10,991 bases of DNA, taken from assembly GCA_039029935.1 (NCBI GenBank), contig JBCCFC010000337.1, positions 1 to 10,991 of the forward strand. Reading direction: 5' to 3'. The DNA is from G039029935 sp039029935 (GTDB taxonomy: Bacteria; Chloroflexota; Anaerolineae; Caldilineales; Caldilineaceae). Under the pieces are notes generated by a model. That model did not search any database. It had not been told where the DNA came from and worked only from the letters and a program-made list of their open reading frames with translations. Shown one piece after another: positions 1 through 4,823 of the stretch. Positions within the stretch are counted from its first letter, which is position 1. Each line of letters opens with the position of its first letter. The translations under genes were made by a program, and so were the position numbers.

Positions 1-1251
1 CTCGTCGCCATCAATCACTCCCTGTAGTTGACGATTAAACGCCCCTACAAGTTGCGCACCACCTTGTGTACGCCCCGGTCTGGGACTCACAGGAATCTGC
101 CAGACCTGTGCATCAACAATGCTATCCAGAAACGGCCCCAGCCCAAAATTTTCGGTGAGCCATGCATCCGCCAAACTTTGACGCCCAGGAATCACAGCCT
201 GTAAATCTTGAGTTGCCAGCATATTCTCTGATTGCAGAAGCCAATCCACAACCGCAAAGGCAGCGGCTTTGTGTATACTTTGCTCAGAGACACCATAACA
301 TGAGCTAAAGGCGACCGTCCCCCGGCCAGCAACACCGCTTGGCAGCAGCCCGACACCATAATTAACATCAGGATATCGTTCCACCAAATACGGCACAATC
401 CAGTTGCCCTCCATCACCATGCCGACGCGTTCATTACCAAAGGCTTCCCCCGCCCAGACGCTGCTGTCCTCAGCAGGCTGAATGGCAAATCCTTCATCCA
501 ACAGCCCGACATAGAAATCAAGTGCAGATAAGCCCTCTGGCGAATTGAGCAGCAAGTCACCCGTTTGCTCATCATAGAGTTGACCACCCGCCTGATAGAA
601 AAAGGGCAACCAGCGGCTCATGTCCGCGTCAAGTGCCATGCCATACTGCGTGTAATGCACATTGGGAATATCGCTCAGTAACTCGGCTGCGTTTCGTAAG
701 TCGTCCCATGTCCACATTTCGGTGTGGTCAAATGGCGGGGGAGATAGACCTGCTGTCTTGTACAAATCCCGATTGTAGATCAGGACGAGGGTACGAAACT
801 CATGCGGTAGGCAATAAAAGATGTTGTTTCTACGAAAGCCGTCGAGCAACACCGCATAAAAATCGCTGATTTGCTCGCTTGATTGATTGGCCTGTCCTGC
901 ATAGGGGGCAAGACGATTTTCGGCATGGAGTTGAGGGAAGGCAAAGCCATCGACATAAAAGATATCGGGTGGCTGCTGCTCTTGAAATAATCCGGTTAGC
1001 GTCGCCTGATAATCGGCGGTCAGGGTCAGTGACACCTGAATGGTTGGGTTGAGTTGGCTAAAGGTGTTGAGCACGGCGCGCAGTTGGGCGTCTTCATTTT
1101 CACTGCGCGGCCAGCCGAGCATGTGTAGATGGATGATTTCCTCGTCGGGGTTACGATTGCGCTGGAACGGGTTGAGGTTGGGTAGCGTGGGTAAATTGGC
1201 GCAGGCAGTGAGTAGGATGAGTGATGTCAGTACGGTTAGTTTGGTTTGCAT
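1..1251 (-). CDS. ABC-transporter extracellular sugar-binding lipoprotein (C-terminus beyond the window)
   Basis: The reverse strand reads open from ATG at 1251 to the window edge (417 codons, no stop). Residues 1-17 form a lipoprotein signal: short basic start, hydrophobic core, and lipobox LTAC with Cys17 as the lipidation site. The mature protein has typical family-1 (UgpB/MalE-like) solute-binding segments, including PPDIFYVDG, the hinge region LVLIYNRDLYKTAGL, and MWTWDDLRNAAELL. Further on are GNERVGMVMEGNW and a late AAFAVVDWLLQSEN helix. The family captures sugars or oligosaccharides outside the membrane and passes them to two permease subunits. Those are not visible here but would be expected further left. 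The gene starts 6 bases after the TOPRIM gene's TAA and has no clear Shine-Dalgarno, so translation may depend on coupling. The ligand cannot be read from the sequence. The assignment is strong; the C-terminus is missing. Confidence 0.9.
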   Translation of the reverse strand, partial: MQTKLTVLTSLILLTACANLPTLPNLNPFQRNRNPDEEIIHLHMLGWPRSENEDAQLRAVLNTFSQLNPTIQVSLTLTADYQATLTGLFQEQQPPDIFYVDGFAFPQLHAENRLAPYAGQANQSSEQISDFYAVLLDGFRRNNIFYCLPHEFRTLVLIYNRDLYKTAGLSPPPFDHTEMWTWDDLRNAAELLSDIPNVHYTQYGMALDADMSRWLPFFYQAGGQLYDEQTGDLLLNSPEGLSALDFYVGLLDEGFAIQPAEDSSVWAGEAFGNERVGMVMEGNWIVPYLVERYPDVNYGVGLLPSGVAGRGTVAFSSCYGVSEQSIHKAAAFAVVDWLLQSENMLATQDLQAVIPGRQSLADAWLTENFGLGPFLDSIVDAQVWQIPVSPRPGRTQGGAQLVGAFNRQLQGVIDGDE

Positions 1252-1257
1252 GGGCGT

Positions 1258-1923
1258 TTAGATGAACCAGTGGTCTACTTGTTGTTTGAAGAGGGCAAAG
1301 CTTGAGGAGGATTGGGTGAGTTGGTCAGGGTTGAGTTGCTCAACACAATGCAGGTAAAATTCATCTTTGGTCAAACCTAGTTTTCGCTGTTGAATTCTAC
1401 ATAAATCTTTTAACTGATTCGAGGGCTTTTTGTAATAATCAATTGCTGATGGACTTCGCTTTTTGGCAAATAATGGTAAGTCTGACTCGTTTTCTTTTAC
1501 ACCGCAGATTAAAAGCAACCAGCTTTCTAACATCTCAACAGGAACTACAACTGCGCCTCGGATGGGCCACTTTGTCCAATCCTGACCAAATTTTTCCTCG
1601 ATTTTGGTTAGAATTTCACAAAACCGACATTCTTTTCTTCTATCATTTTTGCCAAGATTGGGTAGCCGAACATGTTCTGGGTGACAAGGGCTTCTATCAT
1701 TGTCTATGGCAGCAAGAAAAAAAACGTTCTCAAGCGTACCCATATATTGTATATCACTTAATAATCGATTAAGACCGCTGCGAACACTAGCAACACCAGC
1801 CATTCCCTCGGCAAAATACAATTTTTGAGATAAGTTGAACGTTTGCCCCGTTAGTTTTTCCAAACAAAGATGATAAAACATCTCATCATTTTTATCTTCG
1901 AACAGGATATATAGATAGTTCAT
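1258..1923 (-). CDS. TOPRIM-like putative nuclease paired with the upstream ATPase
   Basis: This 221-aa protein is not assigned to a named family with certainty. It shows both hallmarks of a TOPRIM metal site. The first is an N-terminal strand followed by E9-D-K-N-D13 (ILFEDKND), matching the hhhE-G-x-x-D pattern with Asp in place of Gly. The second is a D74-N-D76 motif after a hydrophobic strand (FFLAAIDND). Downstream are C80/H81/H84 and a C99-x2-C102 pair that could bind zinc, then VEMLESWLLLICG near residue 130, which resembles a conserved helix of DUF4276/RloB-type ATPase partners. Its ATG overlaps the ATPase stop as ATGA (1920-1923), so the two are translationally coupled. The inferred role is a nuclease effector controlled by the ATPase, as in ATPase/TOPRIM defence pairs. 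DNA in this gene is AT-rich: 16 G/C of 60 in 1861-1920. The reading frame is intact. The biochemical role is inferred. Confidence 0.7.
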   Translation of the reverse strand: MNYLYILFEDKNDEMFYHLCLEKLTGQTFNLSQKLYFAEGMAGVASVRSGLNRLLSDIQYMGTLENVFFLAAIDNDRSPCHPEHVRLPNLGKNDRRKECRFCEILTKIEEKFGQDWTKWPIRGAVVVPVEMLESWLLLICGVKENESDLPLFAKKRSPSAIDYYKKPSNQLKDLCRIQQRKLGLTKDEFYLHCVEQLNPDQLTQSSSSFALFKQQVDHWFI

Positions 1924-2249
1924 CGTGAATTTCGTCTTTCAGGGTATGTATAGCCACCAACGAAACCTGCATACCATAAGCCACCGAGAGAATCATCATC
2001 TTCGATTTCAAAATGATTCATCCGTTCAGCAAAAGAGACAAATTGCGTCTCTCCATTTGTTTTTTCAACAATAATCACAGCATATTCATTGTCTTTAAAC
2101 ACATCAACAACATGCGTATTGTGGGTTGTTGCAATAATTTGGGTATTTCGGTCTTCCGTAATTTCGTCTAGCAACTCAACAAGTTGTCGAAGTAATCTTG
2201 GGTGTATGTATTGATCGATATCTTCTAAGCAGATAACATCCGGTGGGTT
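1920..2249 (-). pseudogene. 3' part of the AAA/OLD-type ATPase, cut off by an in-frame TAG
   Basis: These 109 codons continue in the same frame as the 2250-2861 segment, directly after a TAG stop at 2252-2250. They carry the C-terminal half of the nucleotide-binding domain. Walker B is VICLED (around residues 209-214 of the unbroken protein), followed by DQYIHPRLL, the region of the D-loop. A strand then ends in IIATTHNTHVVDVF, with switch His247. Walker B and the H-loop are essential in this ATPase family, so the piece cannot work without the upstream half. I see no credible ribosome-binding site plus start for independent translation; the only nearby start-like codon is TTG at 2174, without a Shine-Dalgarno. 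The TGA at 1922-1920 overlaps the TOPRIM gene start. One base change in the TAG would restore a 313-aa protein, so this is either a recent nonsense mutation or a sequencing error. Confidence 0.8.
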
Positions 2250-2861
2250 CTATTGATAGATAATTGTTAGAATCGTTAGGATAAACCGTGTTCCCTCAGA
2301 TACCTCTTTTAATAGGATAGGCTTTTGGAAGTGCTTTTCTCTTACCTGCAATTGTTTTTTCCCAGTTCGTGGTACAAAGCTTAATTTTTCTACTTCAGGT
2401 ATATATTTTTGGAAGGCCTGCTCAATGGTATCAAATAGGTCTTCTCTATCTCCAGTCTTTAGGGCATCCAGTACCTGAACAGCACCCGCTCCATCCTTAT
2501 TTACGACGGGGTCAATAGCTAGGGATTCAGGATTGCCGATTGTGATAGGATTAATAGAAAAGAACCGTATGGAGCATGGGAAACGGCTTCTAAGATTTCC
2601 ATCTATAATCTCCCAATCAAGGCTATCATCATTTTCCTCAACGATAAACGCTATTTTTTGAGGCTCAGTTTGATGATTCAAATGTTTTTCAAATAAGCCA
2701 TCAGGATTCCCATCTTCTGATATATTAAATAAGTCGTCAAACAAACGCAGAAAATTAGACTTCCCAGCCCCATTAGCGCCAATCAACAGCGTAAACGGAG
2801 ATAACTTCACCTTCGCATCCCAAATAGACCGGTAATTCTGAATATGCACTTCTGTAATCAT
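2250..2861 (-). CDS. AAA/OLD-type ATPase, N-terminal part ending at a premature TAG
   Basis: The protein is 203 aa as read. It begins ITEVHIQNYRSI, the classic opening of SMC/OLD/RecF-like ATPases, with Walker A GANGAGKS at residues 28-35. A signature-like EVSEGTRF lies near residue 188. Translation stops at TAG (2252-2250) just before Walker B, which lies downstream in the same frame. The full protein would be 313 aa. I chose ATG 2861 because GGGG of the upstream sequence then lies 6 bases away; GTG 2864 is also possible. The gene begins directly after the HAS-barrel gene's TGA (2867-2865) and overlaps the TOPRIM gene at its far end, so all three are probably one transcript. The family hydrolyses ATP, dimerises through the signature motif, and often controls a TOPRIM nuclease. 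As written, the product lacks half of its ATP site and is probably inactive. Confidence 0.8.
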   Translation of the reverse strand: MITEVHIQNYRSIWDAKVKLSPFTLLIGANGAGKSNFLRLFDDLFNISEDGNPDGLFEKHLNHQTEPQKIAFIVEENDDSLDWEIIDGNLRSRFPCSIRFFSINPITIGNPESLAIDPVVNKDGAGAVQVLDALKTGDREDLFDTIEQAFQKYIPEVEKLSFVPRTGKKQLQVREKHFQKPILLKEVSEGTRFILTILTIIYQ

Positions 2862-2864
2862 CAC

Positions 2865-3497
2865 TCACCCCGCTGGCTCCACAATACTCTTCCATGCCAA
2901 GTTATTTCGCAGCACGGCCAACTGCCCCTGCTCGTTCGGAAAGAGGTCTTTTAGCAAATCAACAATATTCATCAACAACTGCGAAACCAATGGCGTATTC
3001 TGCCCCAGCAACACAGGAATATAGCGCAGTTGCAGTTGACCGCTGTCATCACGGTGAAACGCTTCCAATTCATCACCCGTCAGCCGATTCACAGGCGTGT
3101 TGACCGTCGCAGCAAGCGCGGGAACACCTTGGTGATACTGACCACTGGCATCCATCCACCCCAGAGCGAGTATACCCAACAATGTAGCCGTCTCCGCCAA
3201 ATAGTCGGGCGTAAAAATCTCCAACTCTTGGCGCGGGCTAAGGCGTGGTCCCAAGTTGCCAAAGTCGGGATTCATGAGCAGTGTGTCATAGATGACGCCA
3301 ATTAGACGATTACTGCCAGAGAATACGCCACCCACGCTATTCTCCAACTCGATGGATACAAACGTACCATAGGTATAGTCGGTAGGTTGCGGCAGGACAT
3401 CGATCTCGCCAGGGTTGTACACTTGACAGATATAGTCGATGTGTGTGTTTGATTTGACAATTTTGCCGATTGCAATTGGATTCTGTATAGCATTCAT
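2865..3497 (-). CDS. HAS-barrel-like protein (HerA/ATP-synthase barrel type)
   Basis: This is a 210-aa soluble protein with no signal peptide or membrane segment. The N-terminal part (IGKIVKSNTHIDYICQVY, then GTFVSIEL) is consistent with the small beta-barrel that precedes HerA-type DNA translocases. It is followed by RLIGVIYDTLLMNPDF and LGPRLSP. The middle has QGVPALAATVNTPV, and the C-terminus RNNLAWKSIVEPAG. No Walker motif is present, so it is not a HerA ATPase itself but could be a barrel-only partner. ATG 3497 lacks a Shine-Dalgarno and lies 6 bases after an extended -10 (TGGTAAAAT on this strand), suggesting a leaderless message. Its TGA abuts the ATPase start with no spacer. A sampled block (3121-3180, 33 G/C of 60) is richer in G+C than the two genes behind it. 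The family name rests on recalled sequence style and needs a profile search. Confidence 0.6.
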   Translation of the reverse strand: MNAIQNPIAIGKIVKSNTHIDYICQVYNPGEIDVLPQPTDYTYGTFVSIELENSVGGVFSGSNRLIGVIYDTLLMNPDFGNLGPRLSPRQELEIFTPDYLAETATLLGILALGWMDASGQYHQGVPALAATVNTPVNRLTGDELEAFHRDDSGQLQLRYIPVLLGQNTPLVSQLLMNIVDLLKDLFPNEQGQLAVLRNNLAWKSIVEPAG

Positions 3498-3503
3498 AGG
3501 TGT

Positions 3504-3512
3504 ATTTTACCA
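3504..3512 (-). promoter_or_regulatory. Extended -10 promoter for the leftward operon, probably leaderless
   Basis: On the reverse strand TGGTAAAAT matches an extended -10 (TGn plus TATAAT-like hexamer, 5 of 6). The hexamer ends 6 bases before the ATG at 3497, so the expected transcription start falls on the A of that ATG. No -35 and no Shine-Dalgarno are visible, which fits a leaderless transcript. The geometry is seen; promoter activity is inferred. Confidence 0.5.
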
Positions 3513-3637
3513 TAAAGCGCGAAGAAAAATAGAATCGGTATGTATGTAGGCATTCATGTCCCACTATAAGGCAATGCTGTATCCAGAAAGAAACCAGATT
3601 TGGCCTCATATTATTTTCGTCAGAAACCAAATCATTA

Positions 3638-3646
3638 TGGTACGAT
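3638..3646 (+). promoter_or_regulatory. Weak candidate extended -10 for uxuA
   Basis: TGGTACGAT has the TGn extension and a 4-of-6 TATAAT match. It shares TTATGGTA with the divergent promoter 130 bases away. Transcription would start near 3653, giving a leader of about 40 bases with the Shine-Dalgarno inside it. No convincing -35 is present. Confidence 0.3.
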
Positions 3647-3651
3647 TGGAT

Positions 3652-3661
3652 ACGTTTACGT
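3652..3661 (+). promoter_or_regulatory. Possible operator (ACGTTTACGT) upstream of uxuA
   Basis: Two ACGT half-sites flank TT at the predicted start of transcription. A regulator sitting here could block uxuA. The site is short and AT/CG-simple, it resembles LacI-family sites only loosely, and no regulator gene is present in the window. Confidence 0.2.
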
Positions 3662-3693
3662 GCAGAACTATTTGTTGATAAGGAGAAAAAACG

Positions 3694-4683
3694 ATGTACA
3701 TCGGCTCACAATTTCGTGACCAGACCGACGAGGAGATGCAGGTCCTCTCGCAACTGGGGCTAAAAAACGTAGATCAAACACCAAGCAAACCTTGGACAGA
3801 GTGGTCAACCGAGATGTTGGTAGAGATGAAAGAACGCTGGGCGAAACATGACATCAACATGGAGATGATTCATGCACCGCTCAGTTCGCGCAGTGCCTAT
3901 CAAAAGGAGGCGGGGGCAATCTTTCTGCGCGCCAGTGATGAGCGTGACCGCCAGATTGATTGGATGAAAGAGACGGTGCGTATGGTAGGCGAGGCGGGGA
4001 TTCGTGGCATCAACTACAACATCACCATTTTGGGGCATCTGCGCACACCGTCCAAAACTGGACGCGGTGGGGCCACGCTTTCCACCTTTGAACTGGATAA
4101 GCTGGACCCGTCGTTGGGAGAGTTTGAAGATGGCCCCGCGGATGAGGATGAAATGTGGGAACGTATTGACCACTGGCTGCGCGAGATCATGCCCGTTGCC
4201 GAGGAATACAAGGTGCAGATGGCCTGTCATCCCTCGGACCCGGGCATTGGCGTGGGCAACACCTATCGTGGTGTGGCGCGTCCGCTTGGTATGGTGGAAG
4301 GCTTCAAAAAGTTGATTGACCTCTACGACAGCCCCTACAATGGCCTCAACTTCTGCCAAGGGTGCATGTCCGAAGTGTTGGAGAACCCGGCAGAGGAAAT
4401 CTTTGATGTCATCCGCTACTTTGGCGAACGCAAGAAAATCTTCAACGTCCATTTCCGCAACATCAAGGGCGGGCTGGGCAACTTTGTCGAGGTCTTTCCC
4501 GATGAAGGTGATGTCAACATGATTCGTGCGCTCAAAGTCTACAAGGATGTGGGCTATGAATACATGATCATGCCCGACCATGTACCGCGTATTAGCGGAC
4601 CCGAACCACGCAAGGTTGGCTTTGCCTATACGTTTGGCTATATTCATGCGGCACTGCAAGCGGTGGAAGAGTTATCACGGTAA
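3694..4683 (+). CDS. uxuA: Mannonate dehydratase, short UxuA-family form
   Basis: UxuA dehydrates D-mannonate to 2-keto-3-deoxygluconate (EC 4.2.1.8) in the cytoplasmic hexuronate pathway, using a divalent metal. This 329-aa TIM-barrel protein keeps the family's metal and active-site landmarks: ACHPSDP (His179), GLNFCQGC (Cys221 and Cys224), VHFRNI (His253, Arg255), the FVEVFPDEGD segment, and MPDHVP (Asp295, His296). It ends with a GYIHAALQAVEEL helix. It is shorter than the E. coli enzyme (394 aa) and lacks long insertions but appears complete. AAGGAG at 3680-3685, 8 bases before the ATG, gives a strong ribosome-binding site and a secure start. No other hexuronate gene (uxuB, uxaC, kdgK) is in the window, so it is expressed alone or with distant partners. 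A related TIM-barrel dehydratase or isomerase with another sugar-acid substrate is possible but less likely. Confidence 0.85.
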   Translation: MYIGSQFRDQTDEEMQVLSQLGLKNVDQTPSKPWTEWSTEMLVEMKERWAKHDINMEMIHAPLSSRSAYQKEAGAIFLRASDERDRQIDWMKETVRMVGEAGIRGINYNITILGHLRTPSKTGRGGATLSTFELDKLDPSLGEFEDGPADEDEMWERIDHWLREIMPVAEEYKVQMACHPSDPGIGVGNTYRGVARPLGMVEGFKKLIDLYDSPYNGLNFCQGCMSEVLENPAEEIFDVIRYFGERKKIFNVHFRNIKGGLGNFVEVFPDEGDVNMIRALKVYKDVGYEYMIMPDHVPRISGPEPRKVGFAYTFGYIHAALQAVEELSR

Positions 4684-4743
4684 AAGGATGGGACGCGGAC
4701 GAGCGCGGATGAACGCGGAAAAGATAGATACACATCACGGTAA
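4674..4743 (+). repeat. GC-rich 10-mer repeat flanked by 10-bp direct repeats
   Basis: The sequence ATCACGGTAA occurs at 4674-4683, including the uxuA stop codon, and again at 4734-4743. Between them, 4693-4722 holds three copies of a 10-mer of the form RCGCGGAYGA, the last one degenerate. The arrangement looks like a small inserted repeat with a duplicated target. It is not a hairpin terminator, since the repeats are direct. Confidence 0.5.
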
Positions 4744-4750
4744 TGATAGG

Positions 4751-4779
4751 TTGTAGTTCGTTGAACTTACTCCTATAAT
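4751..4779 (+). promoter_or_regulatory. Sigma70-type promoter of the secreted protease
   Basis: The -35 TTGTAG (4751-4756), a 17-bp spacer, and a perfect -10 TATAAT (4774-4779) precede the protease gene. The predicted start is near 4786, giving a leader of roughly 38 bases with the Shine-Dalgarno in it. Confidence 0.7.
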
Positions 4780-4800
4780 GCCCATCATTAATGCGCATTA
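4776..4800 (+). promoter_or_regulatory. Candidate operator with repeated TAATGC half-sites
   Basis: A perfect 12-bp palindrome TAATGCGCATTA spans 4789-4800, just downstream of the predicted transcription start. A further TAATGC half-site lies at 4776-4781, overlapping the -10, so ATAATGC (4775-4781) and GCATTAT (4796-4802) also form an inverted pair. Position and symmetry suggest a repressor site. No regulator is identified. Confidence 0.4.
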
Positions 4801-4810
4801 TGCCACAGTT

Positions 4811-4816
4811 GAAGGA
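4811..4816 (+). promoter_or_regulatory. Shine-Dalgarno fixing the protease start
   Basis: GAAGGA lies 7 bases before ATG 4824. Starting there gives a standard Sec signal peptide. The earlier in-frame ATGs at 4791 and 4800 lack a ribosome-binding site and lie almost on the predicted transcription start. Confidence 0.7.
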
Positions 4817-4823
4817 AAACTTT

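Noticed and set aside
1330..1344. GTTGAG-TTG-CTCAAC hairpin
   Set aside because: It is a short stem inside TOPRIM coding sequence with no T-run or repeat elsewhere in the window; probably chance.
1443..1772. 109-aa forward open frame inside the TOPRIM gene
   Set aside because: It is antisense to a gene with recognisable motifs and coupled boundaries, and the peptide resembles nothing.
2174..2252. Frameshift as the cause of the split ATPase
   Set aside because: Both halves are in the same frame (2249 minus 2174 is 75, a multiple of 3); only the TAG separates them.
3302..3693. Small reverse-strand open frames across the divergent control region
   Set aside because: They overlap the HAS-barrel gene out of frame and run into promoter sequence without any ribosome-binding site.
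3805..4659. Long open frame (284 aa) on the reverse strand opposite uxuA
   Set aside because: It is the codon-bias shadow of a well-recognised enzyme on the other strand and has no family resemblance or ribosome-binding site.
4693..4722. Rho-independent terminator after uxuA
   Set aside because: The GC-rich units are direct repeats, not inverted, and no T-run follows.
4791..4823. Earlier starts (ATG 4791 or 4800) for the protease
   Set aside because: No Shine-Dalgarno precedes them, they lie on or beside the predicted transcription start, and they would put charged residues ahead of a normal signal peptide.
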